Assembly (NCBI GenBank): GCA_025464925.1
Contig: JAODMS010000157.1
Coordinates: 1-12,195 of the forward strand
Source: Arthrobacter sp.
GTDB taxonomy: Bacteria; Actinomycetota; Actinomycetes; Actinomycetales; Micrococcaceae
Direction of reading: 5' to 3'
Length of the DNA stretch: 12,195 nt
The position numbers and the translations under genes were made by a program. Positions 1-8,710 of this stretch are shown piece after piece. The stretch's first letter is position 1. Every line of letters begins with the position of its first letter. The notes beneath the pieces are model-generated. The model saw only the letters and a list, made by a program, of their open reading frames with translations. It was not told where the DNA came from and did not search any database.

Positions 1-1347
<1,347 letters not shown>

Positions 1348-1348
<1 letters not shown>

Positions 1349-2193
1349 CACGGCCTTTCTTGCAGATGTTTGGATACTTCGTCCAGGTTGACCGGGGAGC
1401 TTGGCGGGCTGGGAAGCCTCGTAGCAGCCGGACGGCCTGTAGGTATGTGGGTGGTGCAGACGTGGCCGCCGCGCGCCAGGGTGGACAGCCGGCGGACGTC
1501 GACGCCGACCAGCCGGGAGAACACTTCGGTCTCCACCTCGCAGAACACGGGGAACTGGGCTGCGAGCTGCTGGATGGGGCAATGCCCCTGGCAGAGCTGG
1601 ACGCTGGAGAGCGCTGCCGGCAGGGGTGCCCTGGCTTCGATGGAGTCCGCGGACGCGACAAAGCCCTCGCGGCTCAGGAGCTCGGAGAGCACCCGAGCGC
1701 GCGCCGTGATGTCCGGCCCGGCCTGCTCGATTTCAGGTGCGTACCGACGTTCCATCTCGGCGAAGCGCCCGACGGCGAACTGCCGCACCGCTTCGGGGCC
1801 GGCCATCTCGCCGAGCCGCTGCAGCGCCACGGTGGCGATGTCAAGGTAGTCGTTGCCGAGCTTGGACTGGCCCTGCGAGCTGAGCACGTAACGGCGTGCG
1901 GGGCGGCCGGCCCTGGCACCGGCACGGGCGACCCGCTTGACCTCGATGACACCGTCACGGGAGAGGTGGTCCAGGTGGCGCCGGACCGCGGCCGGCGTGA
2001 AGCCGAGCAGGTCGCCGAGCTCGGCGGCACTGATGGGTCCATGCTCGAGGACGGCGTTCAGGACGCGGTCCCGGGTGCGCTCCTCGGCGTCGGCCGCCTG
2101 CACTGCTGCGACGGGCGCGGAGGGCGCCTGCGGCGCGGGCGCCGCAGCGTGCCCGGGAAGGGCAGCAGAAGAGAAGGGGCTCATGGAATACAC
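1348..2193 (-). CDS. sufR: Fe-S-sensing transcriptional repressor SufR (ArsR/DeoR-like winged helix)
   Basis: 281 residues from a GTG start (2193-2191). After an Ala/Pro-rich N-terminus (1-35), residues 40-105 form a winged helix-turn-helix (DRVLNAVLEHGPISAAELGD, then FTPAAVRRHLDHL and a basic wing RAGARAGRPARRYVL). The C-terminal half carries Cys201, Cys205, Cys218 and Cys246. The last three have spacing C-X12-C-X27-C, the same as the [4Fe-4S] ligands I recall for M. tuberculosis SufR (Cys203, 216, 244). The protein should therefore bind a cluster and repress suf, probably including itself, when Fe-S supply is adequate; this is inferred from the family. Cys201 is an additional cysteine. The in-frame ATG at 2184-2182 (protein starting MSPFSSA) is an alternative start; neither start has a clear Shine-Dalgarno sequence, so a leaderless transcript is plausible. 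The stop TGA shares its last base in transcript order with the sufB ATG (TGATG), suggesting translational coupling. Confidence 0.93.
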
Positions 2194-2209
2194 AACACAA
2201 TCATGTCGT
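2192..2209. promoter_or_regulatory. Imperfect palindrome at the sufR start, candidate SufR operator
   Basis: ACAACA-N6-TGTCGT (plus strand), with 5 of 6 positions of the arms complementary, overlaps the GTG start of sufR and lies 116 bp before the divergent ABC gene. On the minus strand two -10-like hexamers are near: CATGAT at 2205-2200, which would place the transcript start on the GTG itself, and TAAATT at 2215-2210, which would give a leader of about 10 bases. No good -35 is visible for either. A repressor sitting here would block transcription of sufR-sufB, which fits autoregulation. The palindrome is seen in the sequence; binding by SufR is inference. Confidence 0.45.
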
Positions 2210-2312
2210 AATTTACTCCCGCGTTCCAGTAAGGCAGGGCTTCCCCCGCGGCCCCGCCGCTGCTGGCAGCGGCCCGCACCACCGGAGCCCGGCCGCGCCG
2301 TACTACATCGCG

Positions 2313-2318
2313 TAGAAT
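2313..2318 (+). promoter_or_regulatory. -10 element for the ABC transporter-ctaA unit, placed for a leaderless transcript
   Basis: TAGAAT matches the actinobacterial TANNNT -10 consensus. The base seven positions after its last T is 2325, the first base of the GTG taken as the start of the ABC ATPase. No Shine-Dalgarno sequence precedes that start. Both facts fit a leaderless mRNA, which is common in actinobacteria. No convincing -35 box is present. Confidence 0.55.
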
Positions 2319-2324
2319 GCTTTG

Positions 2325-3293
2325 GTGCGATCTCCCGAATCCCCCGTCCTGTCCATCAGCGGGCTAGTCAAGGATGTTGGTCCACTGCCCGCTCTTGACG
2401 GCAAGATGCTGCGGGTGGTCAGCGGCCTTTCGCTCGTTGCCGAACGCGGACAGGTCACGGCCCTGCTGGGGGCGAACGGAGCCGGCAAGACAACCACCAT
2501 TGAATGCGCCCAGGGCCTGCAGAAGCGTACCGCGGGAAGCATCAACCTGCTCGGCCAGGATCCGGACACCGCCGGAGCAGGGCTGCGTGCGCGCGTGGGA
2601 GTGATGTTGCAGGACGGCGGGCTCCCGCCGTCGGCCCGGCCCATTCCGCTGCTTAAGCACGTCGCCGGCATGTACCGGGACCCGTGGCCCGTCGAGGAGC
2701 TGATCCGGCGCCTGGGCATCGATGCCTTCAGCCGCACCTCCGTCCGCCGGCTGTCCGGCGGACAGAAGCAGCGCCTCGCCCTCGCGGCGGCCCTGGTCGG
2801 CAACCCCGAAGTGCTTTTCCTGGACGAACCGAGCGCGGGCCTGGACCCGCAGTCCCGCCAGATGGTCTTCGGGCTCATCTCCGAGCTCCGGGACCGCGGA
2901 ATGGGCATCATCCTCACCACCCACCTCATGGACGACGCCCAGCGGCTGGCCGACTACGTCTACATCATTGACGCCGGCCAGAACGTGGCGGAAGGAACCG
3001 TCGCACAGCTGCTGCGTCACGAACTCCAGCCCGGGGCGGGGGAACAACGCATTCGGACCCTCCTCTTCGAGGCCGAGCCGGGGCTTGACTTCACCGGAGT
3101 ACTGCCCGACGCCGTCGTGGTCACGGAAGCCCGCGCCGGCAGCTACGCGGCCACGGGGGCCCTGACGCCGGCCGACCTGGCGGCCGTGACGGCCTGGTGG
3201 GCGGCCCGTGGCATCCTGCCCACGTCCATGAGCCTTGAAGCCCGCAGCCTTGAAGACGTGTTCCTGGACATCTCCGGAAGGGAGATCCGATGA
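2325..3293 (+). CDS. ABC transporter ATP-binding protein (ABC-2 type, unknown substrate)
   Basis: 322-residue nucleotide-binding subunit that powers the permease encoded next. From the GTG start it shows Walker A GANGAGKTT (49-57), Q-loop Gln96 in MLQDGG, signature LSGGQKQRLAL (143-153), Walker B VLFLDEPSAGLD (163-174) and the H-loop His200 in ILTTHLMDD. The last ~100 residues, ending in LEDVFLDISGREIR, are the C-terminal extension common in ABC-2 exporters of the multidrug/daunorubicin-resistance type. A TTG at 2322 would add one residue; GTG 2325 is preferred because the -10 box TAGAAT fits transcription starting there. The end overlaps the permease start by 4 bases (ATGA). Orthologues occupy the same place in other actinobacteria (Rv1458c region of M. 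tuberculosis). The substrate is unknown; linkage to ctaA suggests a role around heme or cytochrome oxidase, but that is inference. Confidence 0.92.
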   Translation: MRSPESPVLSISGLVKDVGPLPALDGKMLRVVSGLSLVAERGQVTALLGANGAGKTTTIECAQGLQKRTAGSINLLGQDPDTAGAGLRARVGVMLQDGGLPPSARPIPLLKHVAGMYRDPWPVEELIRRLGIDAFSRTSVRRLSGGQKQRLALAAALVGNPEVLFLDEPSAGLDPQSRQMVFGLISELRDRGMGIILTTHLMDDAQRLADYVYIIDAGQNVAEGTVAQLLRHELQPGAGEQRIRTLLFEAEPGLDFTGVLPDAVVVTEARAGSYAATGALTPADLAAVTAWWAARGILPTSMSLEARSLEDVFLDISGREIR

Positions 3294-4048
3294 CTTCCGT
3301 TCTTGGCAGCGCCCCCGCCCCTCTCCTGCGGCGGATCCTGCTGCAGGGCAAGTATGAAACCGCCGCCATGCTCCGCAACGGCGAACAGCTCATCCTCGCC
3401 GTCGTCCTGCCCCTGCTGGCGATGATGGGGCTGACCGTCACACCCTTGCTGGACGGGCTGGGCTCCAGCCGGATCAACATTGCGGTCCCGGGCATCCTGG
3501 CCCTGTGCGCCATGTCCACGGCCTTTACCGGCCAAGGCATCTCCACAGGCTTTGACCGGAGGTATGGCGTCCTGCGTTTCCTCTCCACCACGCCGCTGGG
3601 CCGCACCGGCCTCATCGCGGGCAAGATCCTTGCCGTCCTGGCCGTGCTGTTCCTGCAGGTCCTGGTCGTCGCCGCGGTGGCCCTGCTGCTGGGCTGGCGT
3701 CCGGACCCGCTGGGCTGGGTGCCCGGCCTGGCCTTGCTGGTGCTGGGTGCCGCCTCCTTTACTGCCCTCGGCCTGCTGGTGGCCGGCACTGTCAGGCCGG
3801 AGGCGACGCTCGCGATCACGAATTTGCTGTGGATCCTGCTTGGGGCCCTCGGCGGCATCGTCATCCCCTCCGAACGGCTCCCCGCACTGGCGCAGGCCGT
3901 GGTGCATTTCCTGCCCTCCGGCGCGCTGGGACAGGCGCTCAGGGATGCTTTCCTGCACGGCAGCATCAACACCGGTGCCGTGCTTGTCCTGCTGCTTTGG
4001 ACGGCGATTGCCGGCAGCGCAGCAACCCGTTGGTTCAAATGGAATTGA
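3290..4048 (+). CDS. ABC-2 type transporter permease
   Basis: 252-residue integral membrane subunit partnering the preceding ATPase. Hydrophobic segments at about residues 33-53, 64-84, 112-136, 143-167, 172-193 and 227-245 give six predicted membrane spans, the ABC-2 permease layout. Between spans 2 and 3 the stretch GFDRRYGVLRFLSTTPLGR is the family-typical cytoplasmic loop (basic, with a PLGR turn) that contacts the ATPase. The ATG at 3290 overlaps the ATPase stop, and GGAAGGGAG at 3276-3284, five bases before it, is the strongest ribosome binding site in this unit. Translation is therefore probably coupled to the ATPase. Together they make a half-size exporter that would dimerise. The transported compound cannot be read from the sequence. 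Confidence 0.92.
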   Translation: MTSVLGSAPAPLLRRILLQGKYETAAMLRNGEQLILAVVLPLLAMMGLTVTPLLDGLGSSRINIAVPGILALCAMSTAFTGQGISTGFDRRYGVLRFLSTTPLGRTGLIAGKILAVLAVLFLQVLVVAAVALLLGWRPDPLGWVPGLALLVLGAASFTALGLLVAGTVRPEATLAITNLLWILLGALGGIVIPSERLPALAQAVVHFLPSGALGQALRDAFLHGSINTGAVLVLLLWTAIAGSAATRWFKWN

Positions 4049-4055
4049 GAAAACT

Positions 4056-5000
4056 GTGAGCACGGTGTCACGCCCTCGCTGGATCGCCTCCCGGATCATG
4101 TCCCGGCTGCCCGTCACCGTCGACAAGACGGTGAAGCGCCTGGCGGTGCTGTCCCTGGTCGGACAGACCGTCCTGGTGGTCACCGGCGGTGCCGTCCGCC
4201 TTACCTCCTCGGGCCTGGGCTGCCCGACCTGGCCCCGCTGCACCGATGGTTCCCTCGTGAACACTCCGGAGATGGGGATCCACGGCTTCATCGAATTCGG
4301 CAATCGGCTGCTGACCTTCGCCCTCGCGGCCGTCGCCGTGTTGATGCTGGTGCACCTGTGGAATCTGCGCAAGGAACGCCGCGACCTCTTCCTGCTGGCC
4401 CTGGCCCTGCTCGCCAGCATTCCGGCCCAGGCCGTCATCGGCGGCATCACGGTGCTGACGCAGCTGAATCCCTGGGTAGTGGGATTGCACTTCCTGGTGT
4501 CCATGGCACTTGTGGTCATCGCCACGCTGCTCGTCAACCGCGCCTACGGCCGGACCGGCAGGTTCCGGACACAGACGCTATCCGCGCTGCCGGGTGCCGC
4601 CCGCCCTGTGATGTCCGCCGTCGCCCTCTTCTCCGCCGTGGCGGTCTGCCTGGGCGTCGTCGTCACGGGCGCCGGCCCCCATGCGGGCGACGCCGACGCC
4701 CCGCGCAACAACCTGGACTGGGACCTGTTCTCGCACATCCACGCCGTGCCCGCGTACCTCATCACGGCGGGGGCGCTCTTCGGGCTGTTCCTGGTGCTCC
4801 GGAACCGGATCGCCGGACCGTTCCGCAGCGCCGTGCTCCTGTTGCTGGGGGTCACCGTACTGCAGGCCGTCATCGGCTTCACGCAGTATTACAACGGCAT
4901 CCCCGCTCTGCTCGTCGCGGCGCACATGCTCGGTGCCGCGCTGCTGATGAGTGCCGCGACCAACGCCGCCGACCTCGCCCGCTTCAGTCCCGTCAGATAA
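4056..5000 (+). CDS. ctaA: Heme A synthase (COX15/CtaA)
   Basis: Membrane enzyme that oxidises the C8 methyl of heme O to the formyl group of heme A, the cofactor of aa3-type cytochrome c oxidase. It has 314 residues and eight hydrophobic segments (about 27-48, 82-104, 111-132, 139-161, 184-205, 226-248, 257-276, 282-304), the family topology of two four-helix halves. Conserved histidines suited as heme ligands lie at His76 (IHGFIEFGNR, with Glu80), His145 (GLHFLVS), His227/His229 (FSHIHA) and His290 (AAHMLG). Cys56 and Cys62 in GLGCPTWPRC form the loop cysteine pair seen in many bacterial CtaA. The GTG at 4056, seven bases after the permease stop and behind a weak GAGAAA, is the likely start; the reading frame is open far upstream inside the permease gene, but that part has no family similarity. 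Transcription should stop at the hairpin 15 bases after the TAA. Confidence 0.93.
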   Translation: MSTVSRPRWIASRIMSRLPVTVDKTVKRLAVLSLVGQTVLVVTGGAVRLTSSGLGCPTWPRCTDGSLVNTPEMGIHGFIEFGNRLLTFALAAVAVLMLVHLWNLRKERRDLFLLALALLASIPAQAVIGGITVLTQLNPWVVGLHFLVSMALVVIATLLVNRAYGRTGRFRTQTLSALPGAARPVMSAVALFSAVAVCLGVVVTGAGPHAGDADAPRNNLDWDLFSHIHAVPAYLITAGALFGLFLVLRNRIAGPFRSAVLLLLGVTVLQAVIGFTQYYNGIPALLVAAHMLGAALLMSAATNAADLARFSPVR

Positions 5001-5015
5001 GCCGGACGCAGTGCC

Positions 5016-5062
5016 GCAGAGAGAAGCACCCCGGTCCGCTGGACCGGGGTGCTTCTCTCTGC
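5016..5062. terminator. Bidirectional hairpin terminator between convergent ctaA and ctaB
   Basis: Two perfectly complementary 22-base arms (5016-5037 and 5041-5062) flank a 3-base loop (gct). The outer arm is purine-rich on the left (GCAGAGAGAAGC) and pyrimidine-rich on the right, ending TGCTTCTCTCTGC, so each strand has a pyrimidine-rich 3' arm. There is no clean U-tract on either side. It begins 15 bases after the ctaA stop and ends 33 bases from the ctaB stop, so one element serves both transcripts. Confidence 0.88.
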
Positions 5063-5095
5063 TCCGGCTTCAGCCCCGGCGCCCGTCGGAACCGG

Positions 5096-6058
5096 CTAGC
5101 CGCCCATGAGGGGCGAACCGACGAACGGGTCGATGGCCAGGGCGATGAAGAGCAAAGTCAGGTAGCTGATGGAGCCGTGAAACACCTTCATGGCGCCCTT
5201 GTCGGACACATCTCCGCCCTGCGCGCGGGTGTGCAGCGCGTGCGACTCGTAAAGGAACCAGGCGCCGGCCACAACCGCCGTGACGGTGTAGACCCAGCCC
5301 GCGCCGCCGGCCGGAACCAGCAGCAGGGAGCACACCACCATGGCCCAGGCATAGAGGACGACCTGCACCGAGACAACCTTGGCGCCGGCGATCGCGCCAA
5401 GCATCGGCACATTGGCATTGCGGTAGTCCTCGCCGTAGCGCATGGACAGCGGCCAGTAGTGCGGCGGGGTCCACAGGAAGATCACCATGAAGAGCACGAC
5501 GGCGGGCCACTCCACCGTGTTGGTCACGGCGGCCCAGGCAATCAGCACCGGGAAGCAGCCGGCGGCACCGCCCCAGACGATGTTCTGGGCGGTGCGGCGC
5601 TTGAGGATCATCGTATAGATGACCACATAGAACACGATCGCACCGAGTCCCAGCCAGGCGGAGAGCGGGTTCGCTCCGAACCACAGGATGGCAATCGCGG
5701 CGGCACCCAGCAGCCAGGAGAAGACCAGGGCTTCCCGGGGCGTGACCTCGCCGGTGACCAGCGGGCGGTTCTCGGTGCGGTGCATGAGCTTGTCGATGTC
5801 GCGGTCGATGTAGCAGTTGAAGGCGCCGGCGCTGCCCGCCGCGAAGGCCCCGCCCACGAGGGTGGCCAGGATCAGCCCGATGGAGGGAAAGCCGCGCTCC
5901 GCGTAAATCATGGTGGGCAGCGTGCTGACCAGCAGGAGCTCGATGACGCGGGGCTTCGTGAGCGCCAGGTAGGCCCTGGCTTTGCGGCCGAAGCCTGTTC
6001 TTCCCGGCAACGGGGAGGCGTTCAGCGGCGTATCTGTTGTGCTCACGGTGGCAGTCAC
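5096..6058 (-). CDS. ctaB: Heme O synthase (protoheme IX farnesyltransferase)
   Basis: UbiA-family membrane prenyltransferase that transfers a farnesyl group from farnesyl diphosphate to heme B, making heme O, the substrate of CtaA. From the GTG at 6058-6056 it has 320 residues, normal for the family. The first aspartate-rich motif [20 protein letters not shown] lies at 81-100 (Asn81, Asp85, Asp89), the second conserved stretch [20 protein letters not shown] at 148-167, and [20 protein letters not shown] at about 197-216. About nine hydrophobic segments follow the UbiA pattern. The frame stays open upstream to a GTG at 6166, but those 36 extra codons include rare AGA, CGA and GGG and lack the strong G/C third-position bias, so I read them as leader. 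No good ribosome binding site precedes GTG 6058; GTG 6046 is another option. The gene is monocistronic in this window and convergent with ctaA. Confidence 0.93.
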   Translation of the reverse strand: MTATVSTTDTPLNASPLPGRTGFGRKARAYLALTKPRVIELLLVSTLPTMIYAERGFPSIGLILATLVGGAFAAGSAGAFNCYIDRDIDKLMHRTENRPLVTGEVTPREALVFSWLLGAAAIAILWFGANPLSAWLGLGAIVFYVVIYTMILKRRTAQNIVWGGAAGCFPVLIAWAAVTNTVEWPAVVLFMVIFLWTPPHYWPLSMRYGEDYRNANVPMLGAIAGAKVVSVQVVLYAWAMVVCSLLLVPAGGAGWVYTVTAVVAGAWFLYESHALHTRAQGGDVSDKGAMKVFHGSISYLTLLFIALAIDPFVGSPLMGG

Positions 6059-6059
6059 T

Positions 6060-6082
6060 CTGTTCTGTCTGGCTGTTCTGTC
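6060..6082. repeat. Tandem 10-bp direct repeat in the ctaB leader
   Basis: On the minus strand GACAGAACAG occurs twice, separated by CCA (plus-strand positions 6060-6069 and 6073-6082), directly before the ctaB GTG. It occupies the place where a ribosome binding site would be. It may be a slippage duplication or a protein or RNA target; nothing else in the window repeats it. Confidence 0.6.
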
Positions 6083-6168
6083 CGGCTGGTATCTCGCAAC
6101 GCGCGTTGCCTCCGGAGGGGAACACGGTTCTCGCACGCGTGTCCTCACCCCCGTAGAGGCCACCACCC

Positions 6169-6174
6169 ATCATA
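6169..6174 (-). promoter_or_regulatory. Candidate -10 box of the ctaB promoter
   Basis: TATGAT (minus strand, 5 of 6 to TATAAT) would start transcription near 6162, giving a leader of about 100 bases before the ctaB GTG. The -35 position (6197-6192) reads CCCGGG and matches no consensus, so activity may need a regulator. Confidence 0.5.
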
Positions 6175-6183
6175 CCGTGGTGC

Positions 6184-6197
6184 CCCGGGCGCCCGGG
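6184..6197. promoter_or_regulatory. Perfect 14-bp palindrome over the ctaB -35 position
   Basis: CCCGGGC/GCCCGGG is a perfect inverted repeat with no spacer, covering the place where the -35 hexamer of the candidate ctaB promoter should be. An operator is possible, but short GC-only palindromes are frequent in such DNA. Confidence 0.25.
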
Positions 6198-6379
6198 CCC
6201 GGCAAGTCGCCGGAATTCCAACAGGTTAACGCCGGCTCACCACCCCGGCGCGGGCCGGTGATTCATATAAGGGGAAATCCGGTCCATTTGGTGAGATATA
6301 CGCGTCCCAGCCAGTGGAATGGGGCTAAGCTGTGTGCAGATCAGCGCATCCGGGAGGCGACGAGAAGTGGCCCCCTGGC

Positions 6380-6411
6380 CTGCACGTGCAGTTGCACAAG
6401 TGCGTTTGCAC
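6380..6411. promoter_or_regulatory. Cluster of alternating GCAC half-sites upstream of tkt
   Basis: Within 32 bases the core TGCAC or its complement GTGCA/GTGC occurs five times in alternating orientation (6381, 6386, 6393, 6400, 6407). They form overlapping palindromes: CTGCACGTGCAG (6380-6391, perfect), GTGCA-N2-TGCAC (6386-6397), GCAC-N2-GTGC (6394-6403) and GTGC-N4-GCAC (6400-6411). Such packing resembles a multi-site operator for a dimeric regulator. It lies about 130 bases before the tkt start. I do not recognise the regulator. Confidence 0.4.
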
Positions 6412-6539
6412 CTGCGTCTGAATGATAGATCAACGTTTCGATGGTGAACGGCTGGTAGGAACCGCAGCGGGCACCAAACCGTGCCCGGGACCGGACCGAC
6501 AGTACCGCCCGCCGTCAGTATAGAGAGGGGCCGGTTTTC

Positions 6540-8666
6540 GTGCCACATTTGGAAGAGCAAGAACTGTCTTGGACCAGTTTGGACCAGCGTGCCGTGGACA
6601 CTGTCCGGGTGCTGGCCGCGGACGCGGTGGAGAAGGTCGGCAACGGCCATCCCGGCACCGCGATGAGCCTGGCTCCGGCCGCGTACCTTCTTTTCCAGAA
6701 GATGATGCGGCACGATCCGAAGAACCCGGACTGGCCGGGACGCGACCGGTTCGTCCTGTCCCCCGGACACACGTCCCTGACACTGTACATCCAGCTCTTC
6801 CTCTCCGGTTATGGCCTTGAACTGAAGGACCTCCAGGCGCTGCGGACGTGGGGTTCCCTGACCCCGGGCCACCCGGAGTACAAGCACACCCCCGGCGTCG
6901 AGATCACCACCGGCCCGCTGGGCCAGGGCCTGGCCTCCGCCGTGGGTTTCGCGTTCTCCCAGCGCCGCCTGCGCGGGCTGTTCGATGCCGACGCGGCCCC
7001 GGGCACCAGCCCGTTTGACCACACCATCTGGGCCATCGCCTCCGACGGCGACCTGCAGGAGGGTGTCACCGCGGAGGCGTCCTCGCTCGCCGGCCACCAG
7101 GAGCTGGGCAACCTCGTGGTGATTTACGACGAGAACCACATCTCCATCGAGGACGACACCGACATCGCGTTCACCGAAGACGTCCTCAAACGCTATGAGG
7201 CCTACGGCTGGCACGTCCAGCGCGTGGACTGGACCCGCACCGGCGAATACAAGGAAGACGTGCAGGAACTGCACGCCGCGCTCCTTGCCGCGAAGGCGGA
7301 GACCTCCAAGCCCTCCATCGTGTCGCTGCGGACTGTCATCGGTTACCCGGCACCGAAGAAGCAGAACACCGGTAAGATCCACGGCTCTGCCCTCGGCGCC
7401 GAGGAAGTAGCGGCGCTCAAGGAAGTCCTCGGATTCGATCCGGAGCGGTCCTTCCAGGTCGATGAGGACGTTCTCTCCCACGCCCGTGAGGTCGCCGAGC
7501 GTGGAGCGGCGGCCCGCCGCGAATGGCAGACGGCGTTCGAGGCATGGCAGGGGTCCAACCCCGAGGGTGCCGCGCTCCTGGAGCGTGTCCAGGCCCGCAA
7601 GCTGCCGTCCGAGTTCGACGCCGCGCTGCCGGTGTTCCCGGCCGGCAAGGACGTCTCGACCCGGGTCGCGTCGGGCAAGGTGCTGAACGCGATCGGCCCG
7701 GTCATGCCGGAGCTGTGGGGCGGCTCGGCCGACCTGGCCGAGTCCAACAACACCACCATCGAGGGCGAGCCCTCCTTCGTCCCGGCCTCCAAGCAGACCA
7801 ATGCCTGGAAGGGTAACCCCTACGGCCGGGTCCTGCACTTCGGCATCCGCGAGCACGCCGCGGCCTCGATCGTGAATGGCATCGCCCTGCACGGGCCGAC
7901 GCGGGCGTTCTCGGGCACCTTCCTGATCTTCTCCGACTACCAGCGCCCGGCCATCCGGCTCGGCGCGCTGATGGGAGTGCCGTCCCTCTATGTCTGGACC
8001 CACGACTCCATCGGCCTGGGTGAGGACGGCCCGACGCACCAGCCGGTCGAGCAGCTCGCCTCGCTCCGCGCCGTCCCGGGACTGGACGTCGTCCGCCCGG
8101 GCGACGCCAACGAGGTCACCGCGGCCTGGAAGGTCATGCTGGAGAACCACGAGAACCCGGCCGGGATCGTGCTGTCCCGGCTGAACATCCCCACCTACGC
8201 CCGCGGCGAGGGCGACGCCGAGGGTGACACCTTCGGTTCCACCGCCGGCGTCGCCAAGGGCGGCTACGTGCTGGCCGAAGCGTCCGCCAATGGCGGAACC
8301 GTCGAGGCCCGGGTCATCCTGATCGGTACCGGCTCCGAGGTCCAGCTCGCCGTCCAGGCCCGCGAGGCCCTGCAGGCCGAGGGCATCCCCACCCGCGTGG
8401 TGTCCATGCCGTGCGTCGAGTGGTTCAACAAACAGGACGCCGCGTACCGCGAGGCCGTGCTGCCTGCCGCGGTGAAGGCGCGCGTCTCGGTCGAGGCAGG
8501 CCTGGCCCTGGGCTGGAGGGACTTCGTCGGCGACGCCGGACGCTCCGTCTCCCTGGAGCACTACGGCGCCTCGGCGGACTACAAGCGGCTCTTCCAGGAA
8601 TTCGGCATCACCGCCGAGGCCGTCGCCGCCGCGGCCAGGGATTCCCTCGCCGGCCTGTCTTCCTGA
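6540..8666 (+). CDS. tkt: Transketolase
   Basis: Thiamine diphosphate enzyme that moves two-carbon units between sugar phosphates (xylulose 5-phosphate with ribose 5-phosphate or erythrose 4-phosphate) in the pentose phosphate pathway, in the cytosol. At 708 residues it is slightly above the usual 660-700. The TPP fold shows [11 protein letters not shown] (35-44, His37), PGH77, the GDG-type motif ASDGDLQEG (167-175) ending at Asn199 of VIYDEN, and KIHGS with His281. The pyrimidine-binding domain has FGIREHA with catalytic Glu438, [10 protein letters not shown] (465-474) and DGPTHQP with His500. The C-terminal domain starts near [10 protein letters not shown] (595-604). The GTG at 6540 lies 9 bases after AGAGGGG. 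It is the first gene of a same-strand run with tal, pgi and zwf, and probably their main promoter lies in the preceding intergenic region. A normal, intact gene. Confidence 0.97.
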   Translation: MPHLEEQELSWTSLDQRAVDTVRVLAADAVEKVGNGHPGTAMSLAPAAYLLFQKMMRHDPKNPDWPGRDRFVLSPGHTSLTLYIQLFLSGYGLELKDLQALRTWGSLTPGHPEYKHTPGVEITTGPLGQGLASAVGFAFSQRRLRGLFDADAAPGTSPFDHTIWAIASDGDLQEGVTAEASSLAGHQELGNLVVIYDENHISIEDDTDIAFTEDVLKRYEAYGWHVQRVDWTRTGEYKEDVQELHAALLAAKAETSKPSIVSLRTVIGYPAPKKQNTGKIHGSALGAEEVAALKEVLGFDPERSFQVDEDVLSHAREVAERGAAARREWQTAFEAWQGSNPEGAALLERVQARKLPSEFDAALPVFPAGKDVSTRVASGKVLNAIGPVMPELWGGSADLAESNNTTIEGEPSFVPASKQTNAWKGNPYGRVLHFGIREHAAASIVNGIALHGPTRAFSGTFLIFSDYQRPAIRLGALMGVPSLYVWTHDSIGLGEDGPTHQPVEQLASLRAVPGLDVVRPGDANEVTAAWKVMLENHENPAGIVLSRLNIPTYARGEGDAEGDTFGSTAGVAKGGYVLAEASANGGTVEARVILIGTGSEVQLAVQAREALQAEGIPTRVVSMPCVEWFNKQDAAYREAVLPAAVKARVSVEAGLALGWRDFVGDAGRSVSLEHYGASADYKRLFQEFGITAEAVAAAARDSLAGLSS

Positions 8667-8696
8667 CCCACACCCTGTATTCAAGGACCGAGATTT

Positions 8697-8703
8697 CCAG
8701 GAG
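8697..8703 (+). promoter_or_regulatory. Strong ribosome binding site of tal
   Basis: CCAGGAG ends seven bases before the ATG at 8711. It fixes that start within a reading frame that is open well upstream inside tkt. Confidence 0.75.
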
Positions 8704-8710
8704 TTATCAC

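Larger units (their letters stand above)
6059..6539. other. Divergent ctaB-tkt intergenic region (481 bp)
   Basis: Holds the control signals of both flanking genes. Nearest ctaB are the direct repeat, TATGAT and a 14-bp palindrome. In the middle are AT-rich spots unusual for this DNA (ATTCATATAAG at 6261-6271, GAGATATACG at 6293-6302) and a TANNNT match TAAGCT at 6325-6330, any of which could be a -10 for tkt; none has a good -35. Then come the GCAC cluster, a 7-bp hairpin CGGGCAC-N6-GTGCCCG (6468-6487), and TATAGA at 6519-6524 with CCGACA 17 bases upstream. The last pair would start transcription at about 6531, after the probable tkt ribosome binding site, so it is doubtful. No convincing gene or structured RNA is visible. 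Confidence 0.6.

Noticed and set aside
3480..4055. Upstream extension of the ctaA frame to give a 506-residue protein
   Set aside because: The added 192 codons lie out of frame over the permease gene, are Ser/Arg/Pro/Cys-rich and have no membrane helices. The GTG at 4056 gives a protein of normal family length.
6059..6166. N-terminal extension of CtaB from GTG 6166 or 6163
   Set aside because: The codons include several AGA, CGA and GGG and lack the usual bias; the encoded stretch is not part of the UbiA fold. Kept only as an alternative because a -10 box lies just upstream.
6468..6487. Hairpin CGGGCAC-N6-GTGCCCG as terminator or riboswitch
   Set aside because: Only 7 bp, no U-tract and no wider conserved fold recognisable; such stems are expected by chance in GC-rich DNA.
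6422..6523. Possible 33-codon leader ORF (MIDQRFDGERLV...) ending 16 bases before tkt
   Set aside because: No ribosome binding site, and only about half of the third codon positions are G or C, against a strong bias in neighbouring genes. The codon run is probably chance.
6519..6524. TATAGA with CCGACA 17 bases upstream as the tkt promoter
   Set aside because: It would start the transcript after AGAGGGG at 6524-6530, deleting the likely ribosome binding site of tkt. Not excluded, but inconsistent.
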